A stretch of DNA of 64,000 nucleotides. Origin: Bryoerythrophyllum caledonicum (Eukaryota > Streptophyta > Bryopsida > Pottiales > Pottiaceae). The position numbers and the translations under genes are program-made. A model generated the notes under the pieces. That model saw only the letters and a list, made by a program, of their open reading frames with translations, was not told the origin of the DNA and searched no databases. The first letter of the stretch is position 1. Every line of letters starts with the position of its first letter. The stretch covers positions 17,822,904 through 17,886,903 of the forward strand of contig OZ020517.1 of the NCBI GenBank assembly GCA_963971425.1, in the 5' to 3' direction. This document shows, in pieces, positions 45,288 to 57,805 of this stretch.

Positions 45288-46942
45288 CTCGCACTTAGAG
45301 AGCGTTCACAGTGAGCAGAAATAAAGACCTAAAATTAGCAAACTTTTTTAAAAAATCAATTTTTTCTTCTAAATTTGAATTTTAAAAACTATAATTTCTA
45401 ATTTAGACCATCTAAATTTGGAAACAATATGGACCTATTACCGTGGAATATTTTACTCATTCACCCTTCTAACGAATGTAAATGAACTGTGAATCATTGG
45501 AATTTTGAAGATAAACTATAAAATTTGGAAAAATAAGGGTCCTATCACCGTGGAACATGTCACAAATTTTCCTTTTTTACAAATGCAAATGATAACCCTT
45601 TTGTCTATGGATGACTGCATCGGATGATAAATTGAAGTAGGGTTGTGAAAGTTGAAACAAATGAAACGGAAGACATTTGTCAAGTTGCATGAACATTGAA
45701 TCTATAGATATATGATTAAAGAAAAATATGCAAACATGATATGCGGCAAAAACTAAACACAACAATATTGGCCTCTTGTATAATGCTCAGTATTATAGCA
45801 ACATCCCTAGTTCTTATCTGCCTATAAAGTTTCAAGCAAACTTCTACAATAGAATTGCTTCGGCAATGGATGTGAATTCGTTGAATTTAAGTGTTGGGGC
45901 ATGGAAAAACATATCTTGCAGCTCGTCGAGCTTGCATATGATCTTATTGATGAAGTGTACATGTTTGCAATTAATCCATGACTAGCCAAATTGGTTGGCC
46001 TTCGGCTGTATTGAAACAAAGTCTGGACATGTGCAAGCCGGAATTGAGTTCAACGTATCAATGCTCCAAAGGCGTGGATAGTGTAGGAGTTAACCTCAAG
46101 ATCTATAATGCAGCCAGCCCGGAGAAAGGCAACATTGAGCACTTCCAAATCATTGCCTTTATTGTAGAGGCAGACCTCCATTGATGAAATTGAGCGGCAA
46201 TTAGCCTGCCTAAATGGTCCTTCACCACTTAGATGAATGGAGATGTAGAATGTTTGTCAACATTCTCTAGAATTGGGTATGCAACATGGACGACACCATG
46301 GACATTGGTTAATTGGAAGTACCGATGGACAGACAATTTTTGCTTCTGAGGATGCATGAAAATTGGCGCGCTTGACAACAATGATCTTTGACTGCTTGAG
46401 ATTGGTGTCTTTCATATTAGGCAAGATTTATAGGACGTTATTCGGGCAAGTAAAAACCTACTTATGGCAAGAGCCTAAAACACAATGGTAACTATTGTTG
46501 GGGTAGAAAAAGAACCCATGTTGCTAGATTCTACCAACATAATAGTCGATCCAGTTCCTGGTGTATGTGGAATATAAAGTGGTATTTTTCTTTTGGATGA
46601 TCTTCATTGGGCACTGCTTCTTTGAGAAGGCGTCAAGAACCTATTATGCTAGACTAGAGCAATGCTTAGGTATTTGGATGATATGCCAATCGGTAACATC
46701 ATAGATGAATTCCTCTACCTCGTAACATGAGTAAGTTGATTGTGCCCGACAATGTCCATACATTCTGGATTTGGCAAATTGTATGTGCTGGTAGATAGAT
46801 CAACATCAACATCCAAGTCCGCACCCTCACCGACCTCTCAAAGAACTTCACGAGTCCTTTTGGCCTTAGCCAACTTGGAGACGGGAAATTGGATTTTCTC
46901 CAAGGGGAGAGGGGGGTGAGTCGAACTTCGATTATGGGGATA
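45288..46942. other. No gene recognised
   Basis: Two diverged copies of a GGACCTATTACCGTGGAA-type segment lie near 45420 and 45540. The rest is unique, AT-moderate sequence with only short ORFs. Confidence 0.5.
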
Positions 46943-47154
46943 TGTCGTAGTACGTGTTGGCAAGTATTCACATCTTAAGACAAAGATACCCTTAAGGTAA
47001 TCGTTCCCACAGGGAGTCACCGGGAACTACAACGGCTAACATCAAGCCAAAATCTATACAAGGTCAAATATACAATAGATACATCAAAAGAAAGGAGGGA
47101 ATAAAGGTTTAGATCACAAAGCCTGGGTGTTAACTACACCAATTACCCTGCTCT

Positions 47155-47330
47155 TCGTACGCATGTTGTCTCCTCGTACGTCCTACCTCGTACGTGTTAC
47201 CTCGTACGTCCTACCTCGTACGTGTTACCTCGTACGTCCTACCTCGTACGTGTTACCTCGTACGTCCTACCTCATACGTGTTACCTCGTACGTCCTACCT
47301 CGTACGTCCTACCTTGTACGCGTAGGAAGT
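47155..47330. repeat. 14-bp minisatellite in the E3 3' end
   Basis: TCGTACGTCCTACC and TCGTACGTGTTACC alternate about 12 times. Same position relative to the terminus as the unrelated 16-bp array of E1. Confidence 0.9.
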
Positions 47331-49477
47331 CTTTTATTACTCAAACTTTAGATTAGATCTGGGGCTTATAGTTACACCTATGCACAATATGGACATCTAG
47401 AGCACATGCGTACTCGGCAGGGGTTTATATCACCACGGACGATGATCCGAGGACTCACAGAGATTTTAGTGTTTGGCACAAGTAACATAGACTCTTCCTC
47501 CCATTCTCTCCTTCTAACTCTACTCACTCACTTGGATGGTTATGGCGTCACTGAGATCCCCCGAAAGTTAGACCCGTGTTTTCGAAACTGTGAGTGGCGT
47601 AATATAAGTGAGCAAGGGGCCTACCCGCCCACTATCCGTCCTCCTCTCACTCTCCCTCCACATCCGATGCGGCTCGAGATAAGATGTTTCAGGGGATGAT
47701 ACGAGTCTTCACAACCGACACCAATCGGTACGCCGGAAGGTCACTCAAGACTCACTATGACCCTTACACATCCGTCACTCCCCCCTCGTCCTTCCCTAGA
47801 CACGTACAATCTCACCTATTATTCCCATCCACCCCAACTATTCTACTTGATGGAACAAGGAAACAACTGTAACGGCTTAGAGTTAGAGCCACGCCCCTAC
47901 TAACTATCCTCTCACCTCACCTCTTATTCCCATCCACCCGGACTAATCTACTTGATGGAACAAGGAAACAGTGATTAGACAATTAGTATAGACTTGAGGA
48001 GTGGACTACTTGAAATGGCACTTACAGTCATGTATGCAATCCGAGCTCTCCAACCTTCGAAGGTCTTCTCAGAGCGTAGGTTTAGAATAAAACTGAAAGC
48101 GAGTACACACATGAAGCAGTCTAGAGAGATGCCCCGAGATTCCTCTCTTATACTGCAACAAACACACACTAACGTCCAAACTCAAACGATACCTTCTCAC
48201 TAAAATGGTGCATTAACTACTCTTGGCGGCGGTGGCTGCCACTCCACACGACGTGCACCGTCAGAAGGTAATTTATTACACAAATCCCAAGGCAAAACTA
48301 AGTCAAAACCAAAGTCAACCGGGGGCCAAATCCCGGAATGAACAGTGACCTACGAACCAAGATTCTTACCCTACAGACATAGGGTCCTACCTACCCTACG
48401 CCAACTCCTCGAGCCTCTTCTTCTCCTCCTTCCTTCTATGCTTGTTGGAGCTTCGGCTTGAAGAAGGAGTGGGTGCGGCTGTAGCAAGTGCCATCAATGG
48501 TGCCAAAGTGGCCTCCGAAGGCTTAGTCGGCGTGGCAAACGGACGGGACACAATTTCCCTTGCAGAGAAAGGAGTACCAATTTCGGTGGAGGTGACTGGC
48601 AGAGAAATTGAAACCGGATGAAACTCTGGCCTAGTTGGGGGAATTGGTATGTGGTTCGGAGTCGTCATGATATCCGGGTCGGATGTAAGAACCGGGAGGT
48701 GCCAGTGAGAAGAACTCTCACTGGTAGTCTTTCCTAGGGGAAAGACACTCGATGATGGGACCATAACTGGTGCAGAACGAACGGAGTCGCCGCAAGGTGG
48801 CTGGCGATGATGGATCAAGGGTGGAGGTTCCACTTCTGCATCTGAGCTCTCCTTCCAACCACTCTAGGTTTGGGTGGTGATTTCTAAAGAAGATAGTCTC
48901 GCAGGAACACTCGCAGGTCGTACGAGAGGAGTTGGACTGTCAAGGTCCACCACCGCCTTCCCTTTGTTGTTGTCGGTGCCGCGATCTTTAGTGTCGGAGT
49001 CCGAATCTCCATCCTTGCTTGAGCTGTCGGAGTCATCCACGAACTTGGGTAAGATGTGTGTGAGGTTGCTTACCAATAACCTCATGCTGGCACAAGCCTC
49101 CTCAACTTTCACGGTTTGCTCCATCATGATGCGATCACCCTCTTGCTCGAAACGTGGTCATTTCTCTCCAACCTAGCATCAAACATCCAGGCCTTGAGTA
49201 CAACATCTGCAGGTAGGTGCAAAGCATCCTCCACTCGCTGTAATGCCTTTGCAGAGGCATTGGCTTAGAGAAGAGCCTCCTTCTCTCTCTTCTCTGCCTC
49301 CAAGGCTCAACTCTTCATCTTGGTCATCTCAAGGGTGAGCCGGTGGACCTTCTGCTCCATACTACGGAGGTCACTCGCTCCTCCTATACGTTCCTTGACC
49401 GCCGGGACGAGTCCTTGGATGGGTGGGTTGCCCACCAAACTGCTCACATGTGCCAATGTCTTGTCTGTGTCTTCTAC

Positions 49478-51143
49478 CACTATAAGAAAACCATGTTTTT
49501 GGTGTCGTCAAGGCTGTTACGTGTTGTGTTTTCTGTTATGTCACACGTTAGTAAAAAAATTGCTACAGTACCTCGAATTTAATTTGACGTTGCATCAAAC
49601 GTGTTCCTGTTAAAGACAAACGCGTTGATGTCACCGTAGACATGCACGTTTTTGGTGACGTAAAAAGAAACGTGACCACGTCAGACTGTGACGTCATAGA
49701 AAACACGGGATGTCGACGTCAGCCACAGTTGCATTTAATTTTTCTGTGGAATGACTGCAATCCGCTGCCCAAAAGCCAAAAATTGAGGAATTGGATAGCT
49801 TTCATCCGTAGTGGATGAAATATGTTGCAAGGAAGGAAGAGCCGAAGTGCGACTCACACAAAAACAACCTCCAGAGCATCTACACTTAACTTTTGGGAGT
49901 GTGGGTGAGAGCAAATTGAACTTAGGTGATAGAAGTAGGAGGTGGGGAGCGGCGAACCTCACTTCAACGCTAAGAAGAGAGAGATTAGGAGAACAACAAG
50001 GAGTAGAAAGAGGCAACTTGAAGGTGATGGAGCAAAGCAACGGCGGCTATGGCGGTGGCTATGGCGACGGCTATGGCGGCAGCTATGGCGGGAGCCATGG
50101 AGCGATGACGACGAAGCTAGCTGGGAGCAAGGAAGGTGATCTATGGCAGATCAAGACGGCAAGGAGAGAGCTCAAAGGGAAGAAGAACGATGGCAGGGGG
50201 AGCTTTGGCCATAGCCGGCAAACCCCAGCCATAGCTGACCTCAACCATGGCCAGGAAACCCTAGCCATAGCCAAGTTGAGTATTCGCCACCGCAGAGAGG
50301 CGGAGCAGCAGCAAGGCCAGTACGTCCTCCACTTACTTAGAACTCGTGAAGCACGTCGTGAGGTCTTCGCATCGAACTGCAGGTACGTGGTTCTAACACG
50401 AACTTATGCCGAGCTACACCTCGCAATCATCTTCGCGCCGAATTCCTCCTCGTGGCGCAGGTCGTGCTAAGCTGCAAACCGCAACTCTCCCTAAATCCTT
50501 CCCGAATGCCCCTGCTCGTTCATCAATTGCCCTAGCAAGCGCCAAATCACACACATTAGGATTTTGATCATTTTTAGAAACATGTTTAGAAAAACGTCCA
50601 GAAGAACATGCTAGATGTTCAAGTGAACATGATCTCCAGCATGAAAAAGGTCAATGACAACATATAGGCAGAACGCGCCAATGTCAGGATTGATGTCATG
50701 AGCAACAGGAGCATGTAAAAACAAACGTCAAAACTAATTGCCTTGTGTGGACGAAAAATGCTCTAAAAGCATGACGTCAGCTGACGTGGGTTGTCCACGT
50801 CATAATTCTTCGGGTCCAAGTCAGCAACTTTTAAAATTCCACATCACTACCCGCTCAAAATGGAGTTGGATGAAAAAAATCCCGCGTGGCGCTGCCCAAA
50901 GGAAAACATAGCTGATGTGGACATGGGCCCCCCTCCACGTGGAGCCCTTTCCCACACATTTCAGGCCACGTTCACTTGGATGTCAAGAGGTTGACAACCA
51001 TGTTACGGCAAATTTTTTGACATTTTTGGCGTGTTCATCTTGACGGATTTTAGGTGACATCAACATTGATGCAACAACATGTTATTTTTGACGTTCAGGC
51101 ATGTTTTTCACCGTGTTACCAAAAACACGGGTTTCTTATAGTG
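49478..51143. mobile_element. Non-autonomous CACTA element, 1666 bp
   Basis: Begins CACTATAAGAAAACCATG and ends with the inverse of CACTATAAGAAACCCGTG; the inverted termini match over about 26 bp with a few mismatches. Perfect 3-bp duplication TAC (49475-49477 and 51144-51146), as expected for CACTA/EnSpm. Subterminal ACGTCA/TGACGTC and AAACGTG words are dense. No transposase inside. Confidence 0.95.
50028..50469 (+). CDS. Possible captured ORF inside the CACTA element
   Basis: The first in-frame ATG is at 50028; the open frame extends upstream to about 49811 without one. It starts MEQSNGGYGGGYGDGYGG, followed by basic stretches (RRELKGKKNDGRG, RHRREAEQQQ) to TAA... at 50469 (TGC TAA). Glycine-rich, repeat-like and without a known domain. 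Since CACTA elements often capture host fragments, it may be a captured exon or chance. Low confidence. Confidence 0.25.
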
Positions 51144-52199
51144 TACGTACACACGAAGGGCTTCGATTAGCTCAAATGTCCGGTATGTCTTGTCTCCGAG
51201 GTGTGCGGGTCTCGTAACGGCTGTGCGGAGTGCGGCTCGAGTTCGAGTGGAAGGGGCTCCTCCGTCTCTCCTTCTCTGACGCTTGGAGGGTGGAGGTGCC
51301 TCTTCTTCTGATGGGGAGGAAGTGCTTCCTCCTTTAGAGCCTGACTCGAACTCCGATTCCGTCCCCTAGAACTTCTTCATCATCACATGAGTCCCGTACG
51401 CCGTAGTCTCCTCGGGCATTGTTTCCTTCAAGTGATGATAGAGGTGGATCAAGAAGGGACAAAGAGGAGATCGCTTGGCATTGCTAACACTATTTGTCAA
51501 TCGAAAAACTACGTCCTTCACAATGATGGCCCAATTCACCATCCTCTCCCCTAGATAAGATCCATACATGGTATTGGCAAGAGTCACGGTGACCCGTGTA
51601 GGTTTTTCAGGGTGCAAAATTGGTACAAGGAATGCAAAGACCCGTCGGGCTTGAGGGTCTATGCAATCCTTCAAACCGTAACCATTCTTGGAGTCCTTGG
51701 TGCTGAATCGTCCCTTGGCATACTCCTCCTTCTTCAAACTCATCCATCCTGCCCCCTGCCGAGGAAATTCGTACACCTCCTGCCACTTTCCCATAGACCA
51801 TCTACTTGGGCAAGCTCGGATACTGTCTCCTTCAGGGTCTGGCAACGAATCTTGCCTTAACTTCTGCACAATGGACTCAATGCAAAAACTCCAACAACAT
51901 TCCCAAAGGGAGAGGCATCCCATGCGCAGAAGATTCTCCTTGAGTTCCATAAGCTCAAGGGGGTCCTTGGGGATGGCGTAAAAATGGCTTTGACCGAGGC
52001 CATTACTAGGGTAGAAGAGGCCATGATCCCCCCTACTTCCTCGTTCTACTTCATTCCCTCTTGTTTGCAATTCTTGGGTACCAGCTGCTCCCTCGTGGAC
52101 TGTCTTGGAGTACCGACTCGTCCTCTTGGGTTCCCCAAGTTCCGTACTCCGGGCTGGACATCTCCGATGCTGCAGCTGGTGTGATGGTGCCTCTAGGCG

Positions 52200-52880
52200 C
52201 GTAAGTGGTGGTGCCTCCGGCTCAGCTACTACAGTATCCCCCGGGCTGTAAGGAACAGGGCCTCCGAGCTTACCTCAACAGTGCCTCCGGGCTATAAGGA
52301 TGAGTGCCTCCGGGCTTACCTCGACAGCGCCTCCGGGCTTGTACGTGAAGGTGCCTCCAGGTTTTAAGGAAGAGTGCCTCCGGGCTGTGAGCAACAGTGC
52401 CTCCGGGCTGTATGGAAGAGTGCCTCCGGGCTCGATAGCGCCTCTGGGCTTGTAATCGAAGGTGCCTCCGGGCTGTAAGCAACAGTGCCTCCAAGCTGTA
52501 AGAGTGCCTCCGGGCTTGTACGTGAAGGTGCCTCCGGGAGTAAGGATGAGTGCCTCCGGGCTTACCTCGACAGCGCCTCCGGGCTTGTATGTGAAGGTGC
52601 CTCCGGGCTGTAAGCAACAGTGCCTCCAAGAGTAAGGATGAGTGCCTCCGGGCATACCTCGACAGCGCCTCCGGGCTTGTACGTAAAAGTGCCTCCAGGC
52701 TGTAAGCAACAGTGCCTTTGGGCTTGTACGTGAAGGTGCCTCCGAGCTGTAAGCAAGAGTGCCTCCGGACTTGTACGCGAAGGTGCCTCCGGGCTGTAAG
52801 GATGAGTGCCTCTGGGCTTACAAGGATGAGTGCCTCCGGGCTTACCTCGACAGCGCCTCCGGGCTTGTACGTGAAGGTGC
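52200..52880. repeat. GTGCCTCCGGGCT minisatellite upstream of the E3 ORF
   Basis: Irregular 20-30 bp units built on GTGCCTCCGGGCTTGTA, GTGCCTCCGGGCTGTAAG and GACAGCGCCTCCGGGC. It keeps minus-strand frames open (216 and 144 codons), which I do not call. It occupies the same place as the 86-bp array of E1, immediately 5' of the ORF. Confidence 0.9.
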
Positions 52881-53059
52881 CTCCGGGCTCAGCTCGTCCT
52901 CTCACCTGCTCCTGGCTCAACTTGTCCTCTCCTGTTCCTCGCTCAGCTCGTCCTCTCTCTAATCAATGGTGCTATAGAGGTCAGGTCGGGTCGGTTAAGT
53001 AGTTGACCCGAGCTTAAGGAGAAGATTCCGATGGGTTGCGGCTGTAGATTCCACGTTCC

Positions 53060-53790
53060 TTCCTTTCGTTTCTGTTGAATCTAGATCTGAATACAGGGTT
53101 AGTTGGGACTTTGTTTACGTGGTTTTTCTCAGGTTTAACTCACAGACCTAAAGCTTCTGCACTCAATTATAGGATATCAGATCCTAATCACAACAAATCC
53201 GGACTTGTTTCTAACTCCCAACCATTAAGAATGTGTAGGGTTTTGCAGATCGGGCTAGATCTATATCAGATCTAGTGCATTCAAGCCGAATCTGCTATAC
53301 CCACAACCAAAGCCTTCTCTAAATGCTTCCCTAGCAACAACATCTACTCACAACTTCAAGACACAAGCAATCACACAACAGATAGTATTAAGTTTTGCTT
53401 TACTTTCTCAAAACATCCATACACCACACTCATACACACAACAACTCCAGATTTGCATGGTATCTCTACCTCCTAGTTCTCTAATTCTCCTCCTACACTC
53501 TAGTTGCAACACCTCAAGAGATCTGCCCCCACAATGAAGAGAGAGAACAAGGTCCAAGGGAGTGAACCCTAATCCTCCACAATGGATGAAGATGTCCGGA
53601 CGGATGACATCCCTGTCCGGATAGTTCATCCAAAGTCTCGACAGTTTCATCCATTGTCCGGATTCATCCATAGTCATACTTCTACTCAAAACTACTTCAG
53701 TAACTTCAAAAAATTACTACCAGGATCCTGATAACAAGTCAAAATCCCCGATTAACAGCGATGTTAATTAATTAGAACGGTGATCGATGC
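53060..53790 (-). repeat. Second copy of the partial LTR at 12.9-13.8 kb
   Basis: Shares long blocks with 13050-13795, such as AATCCGGACTTGTTTCT, CCCTAATCCTCCACAATGGA and the GTCCGGATAGTTTCATCC words, in the same orientation. Coding content nil. Ends of similarity are abrupt at both sides. Confidence 0.8.
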
Positions 53791-53934
53791 GGTGATGCAA
53801 TACGTCATATGGATGTGTGCAAATCTGGAGCCCCAATCGAAGATCACCCAATCAGCCACATTAAAAAGATAGTTGAAGGCTACGATTTCAAATTGGAGTT
53901 TGTGAGATGGATTGGGCGCGCGCAACCATTTATA

Positions 53935-54320
53935 CTAGAGGGCCGGGCGCGCACGCGGCATAGGGAACGCGCGCATGCCGTATGAGGACCGGGCACGTAC
54001 ACTGGGTCTCGCGCGTACGATTCAGGGTCTCGGGCGTAGGGTTTGGGGCCTCGCGCGTAGGATCCATGGTCAGGCGCATGGACACAGGGCCGGGCGCCTG
54101 CGAGAACAGGCCTGGTGCGTGCGAAAACAGGCTGGGCGCGAGCGGGAACGGTCGGGCGCGTGTGAGAACAGACTCTATTCGTGTGGGAATAGACTCTATT
54201 CGTGCGGGAACAAGCTGGGCGCGTTCGGTTACAGGCCGGGCGCGTTCACTGGAGGGCCGGGCGCGTTCGCTCGAGGGCCGGGCGCCAGAGGGAACGGGCC
54301 GGGCGCGTGGCGTCTTGGTC
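53935..54320. repeat. GGGCCGGGCGCG minisatellite
   Basis: Short units (GGCCGGGCGCGTTCG, GGGAACAGGC, TCGGGCGCGTG) over about 390 bp, very CpG-rich. The reverse-complement type (CGCGCCCGGCCC) lies at 58800-59165, beyond the other end of the kinase pseudogene. ORFs here are artefacts. Confidence 0.85.
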
Positions 54321-54540
54321 AGGCGCATGCGGACGCGCATGCAAGGTCAGGGTTTTCCATTTCATTATAAATGGAACAGATTCTAATATGAATCACATAG
54401 GCTCCTCTCAAGTGGCTCCTTGTCCTAGTTCTATACGTACTTTGCTAGGAACTAAGAGAGGGGCCACCACACATTGGGTCTGGGGGAGGTTTTGATTTTT
54501 TTTATAAAATTATAGTTTGTATAGGGTTGTGATTATTGCA

Positions 54541-55314
54541 ATGGCCACTGATCGTAATACTAGAAAGCGGCCCGCGTATGTTGATTTAGATACTCCATAT
54601 GCATCTGAGCTTCCACCTACTAGCTTTGCACAGCCGAGCGGCAATCCTTCCGATGCACCGAAGGCACCGTCGAAGAGGGCGAAGCAAAAAATGTCTGCGC
54701 ACGAGAAGGATGCCGGTTATCCACCAAAGGAGTATACCGCATTTCTTCAAGGTGTGGCAATACAATACTACCGTCGATGGTGTGAAACTGACGTGGTGCA
54801 ATTCCGTCAAGTTTATTTAGAGAAGGGAGAGCCAAGAATCATGTGCCTACAGTGCCGACTTCTAGTCAAAATTCGAGCGCGCTCTGGAGAGTTCTGAATC
54901 ACTCAAGGATGCATATGGCATGTATCACTATGCCTCATTCATGGAGAGAGTAATCACTCAATGCACGAGTAATGCATCGCATGTATTCGATTGTGAGGTG
55001 AAAAAACCTCGCGGGGGCCAGCATCAGCCACGAGACTTGGAACTCCGCAAGTTCCTCGAAGGTGTGAAGACCACCATCGGCAGGTTTTCAAGCTCTCGTA
55101 CGAGAGGTATGCCTTGGAATGAACAAGCGATGAAGTCAGCCATGGAGGCGCATATGTTGCACAACGTGCAATACCTTCCAGAATATATCGGAGTTTATGG
55201 ACTTTCCGGATATGACGCCGTTGGTGGATACGGAAAGGGTCAGAAGGTCTGCATTGTGGGTGTGCGAGCCATTTCGGCATACATGGTGTTTGCCGGGAAA
55301 ATGCCAACGGCGTC
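54541..55314 (+). pseudogene. Kinase-like gene, second copy, 5' part
   Basis: ATG 54541 (GCAATGGCC) opens an N-terminal region with a basic KRAKQKMSAHEK patch and a Cys pair (MCLQC). A frameshift near 54870-54890 leads to SLKDAYGMYHYASFMERV and on to the glycine loop (VGGYGKGQKVCIV) and VFAGKMPTAS, which aligns with EFAGKTMK of the kinase at 16.9-18 kb. Solo LTR A cuts the frame at 55315; it resumes in phase at 57806. The N-terminal 150 residues show what is probably missing in the gap of the first copy. Confidence 0.65.
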
Positions 55315-57805
55315 TGTGAGCCAAATAAATCGCCCCTACCGGGTGGCCTATCTTGAACACAAGTTCCTAAAATCGGGATACAACCCCATATGCAATCATC
55401 AGTGGAACTAACCATTCATGCTACCATCATGTCATAGTGGTTAGGTTGTGGTTACTAAATGTTTTGGTGGACCTAGGGGTGGTGATGATTGAATTCAGCC
55501 TTAAGGAGGTTCTGAACTTCATACACATATAAGTTTTACCCTAGGACTCCGTTTTCAACGTTTTAAAGTTTAAATAGGTTCAGCTCGGCCTTATGGACTT
55601 GATTAGACCCTCAAAGACCACTTCCAAATCAAGGCGTGACCCTGACAGCAGCAGACAGCAGACACACTTCCTTTTCATATCCAGAATTTATATGCCCATT
55701 ATCTCCTAGGTTTTAACTCCGTTTTTTATGTTCGTTTTTTGTATCCTTAGTGTTTTTTTGTGCTTAACGCAATGGTAGCATTCAATTACCTATCCAACTT
55801 AACCCTGGACTCACAGCCTAGCAATCAGCAGTGCAAGACTCAACTTTTACATTTATTCAAAACCATGTTCCAAACATCACGTGCACATTACATACATTCA
55901 CACAAGGAGCCTTACTCGAACATCATGCCATCCAGGTACCTCCAGTTGCGTTTACCTACTATTGTCTTATTAAAACCGGTTGTGTTGTTACGATTGAAAG
56001 GAAACCCTAATTCTATTGAAAATTGGGCAGCGCTTCCGCGCGATTGTTGTAACTAGAAAATTTAGGGTTCCTTCTCCACAAGCAATCAAGAAGATAATGA
56101 ATCAATTGGGAGAAGAAGGAGGCTCCCTGATCTCGCTCAATTCACCCTCTGCCGTGTTCGTGTTCGTTCTTGTGATTGTGTCGTCCTCCTCTTCTTGGTG
56201 CTGTGGTCGTCTTCCTCTTCTGTGATCGTCTCGTCCTCCTCTTCTTGGTGCTCTTCACTCCGCAGCCTGTATCTTCGTCGTCACAACTCCGATCTGCTTG
56301 TTCTTGATTTTGTTGGAAAGTCAACACTCAAATCTATCTAAAATCTTAGCTTCATCGAACAAGAACTCTACGACAGACAAGGGGAAATCTGAGGCCAAGT
56401 GAGATCCGCCGCCGATGCTCCAGCTGGTTGTCCTCGCCCCGCAGCTGATATCTTTGTCGTCACAATTCCGATCCGCACGTTTGTGAGCTTGTTAAAAAGC
56501 CAACGCTTTGATCTATCTATTCCTAAAATCTTAGTTTGATTGGACTAAAACTCTGCAACAAACGAGGGAAAAATCGAGGCCATGTGAGATCCGCCGCCGG
56601 TCCTCCAGCTGGTCGTCCTTGCTCCGTAGCCCGTATCTTTGTCGTCACAACTTTGATCCGCACGTTCTTGATCTCGTTGGAAAGCCAACGCTCTGATCTG
56701 TCTACTCCTAAAATCTTAGCTTCATCGAACAAGAACTCTACGACTGACAAGGGGAAATCTAAGGCCAAGTGAGATCCGCCGCCGATGCTCCAGCTGGTCG
56801 TCCTCGCCCCGCAGCCCGTATCTTCAACGTCACATCTCCGATCCGCCTGTTCGTGATCTTGTTGAAAATCCAATGCTTTGATCTAACTATTCTCCGATTT
56901 TCGTAATGATTGACTCAAATTCCAGCCCACAAGAGGGGGAAATCTAAAACCCTACCTCTCTCTCTTTCCACACACCTCCTCTCGGCTTCCTAGCTCCTAC
57001 CACACACACCCTCGAATGAGCGGCCTCCCAGGGGGTAACCTCAAGGCTTCTTGCTCCCTTCTTTGTTTCCAAGGTGGTTCTCTGCCGCCTTTGCCTTCTT
57101 CCATTAATGACCCTCTTTAATTAAAAACCATTAACCTATGACTACTTAACTCCGTGCCACTCTTGCATTAACAAAAGTGGGTGTCCCACTAACCAAGGAA
57201 TATCTAAATCTCAACTTTGACTCCATGCCAGATGTGTGTGCATGATCTCAATAAGTGAGCTATCAAGCTAAATTCAAGGATGCTAAATCTAACTAATCTA
57301 CCTAAATTGAATTCCCCTCGCTTGGGGTTAGGATTAATTTACCAAGTGATGGTGAGGGTTTTTTCCCACTTCTTTTGGACCTTTTTTCTACTTTTTAAAC
57401 GCTTTTTAAGCCTCCTTCTTTTTTCCTTCTCCTCACCATCATTCTTCTTCTGCTCCTAATTTTTCCCATGGTTTCTTCACCGTGGCTAGTTGCGGCCCCC
57501 GACTCGGTATGAGGTAATTTCTTCTCCACCACTTCTATTTCTCCTTCTTTTCTATTGTTTTTTGTTTTTTCCTAATCTTCTCTTCATTTTTTCCTTTGTA
57601 ATTATTTTTTGGTTAACTTAATAAAATCCATGGTTGCCATAAAGTGGCTCCTATTTAAGGAATTAGTGAATGGAAAGGCCATTTAGCCATTTTGGTCAAA
57701 AATTATGAGCTAATCCAATTGGATAACCCACTTCTACTTCTCTCTAACCACAATGCATACGTTGTGTGACCTATTCGTCACCGTGAGCCGTTTTTGCGGC
57801 TCACA
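55315..57805 (-). mobile_element. Solo LTR A (TGTGAGCC family), inside the kinase gene
   Basis: On the plus strand it starts TGTGAGCCAAATAAA and ends TTGCGGCTCACA, flanked by perfect GCGTC duplications (55310-55314 and 57806-57810). It aligns over most of its length with the reverse complement of 60155-62386, for example ATTAGGGTTTCC and CCTTGGTTAGTGGGACA. No coding content. Confidence 0.9.
56340..56900. repeat. 185-bp tandem repeat within LTR A
   Basis: GTGAGATCCGCCGCCG starts at 56399, 56584 and 56769, exactly 185 bp apart. Units include CTTAGCTTCATCGAACAAGA and CGTCACAACTCCGATC words. Confidence 0.9.

Larger units (their letters stand above)
48396..52180 (-). pseudogene. E3 ORF: conserved element protein, broken and CACTA-split
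   Basis: The minus-strand frame begins upstream of 52070 (no ATG identified) and carries the N-domain (LLRMGCLSLW, KWQEVYEFPRQGAGW, RRVFAFLVPILHPEKPT, GERMVNWAIIV, PLCPFLIHLYHHL). TAG at 51366-51368 follows, then the Ser/Glu and KRQRRR segment. The CACTA element interrupts the reading after an EALRVY segment. Past it the coiled coil (LRSMEQKVHRLTLEM) resumes with stops near 49265 and 49315 and a frameshift near 49130. The acidic tail (DSDSSSKDGDSDSD) and basic end (SNKHRRKEEKKRLEELA) finish at 48396. It is much closer to the E1 protein than to E2. Shared residues between two decayed copies indicate past selection on the protein. Confidence 0.7.
46943..53050 (-). mobile_element. E3: third E1/E2-type element, minus orientation, truncated
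   Basis: The 3' terminus (GTACTACGACA on the minus strand) ends at 46943, next to GGATA. Moving inward: the tail CTGTGGGAACGATTACC, a minisatellite, the 3' region shared with E1, a broken ORF, and a GC-rich minisatellite. The 5' end is not found; the partial LTR repeat at about 53060 may have replaced it. A 1.67-kb CACTA interrupts the ORF. Organisation is the same as E1, confirming a family. Confidence 0.7.

Noticed and set aside
52270-52920. 216-codon minus-strand Gly/His/Arg-rich ORF
   Set aside because: Translation of the GTGCCTCCGGGCT minisatellite.
15390-53850. Match GTGCAA-TCTGGAGCCCCA between about 15405 and 53818 as sign that the partial LTR repeat is longer
   Set aside because: Only about 17 bases agree and the surroundings do not align.
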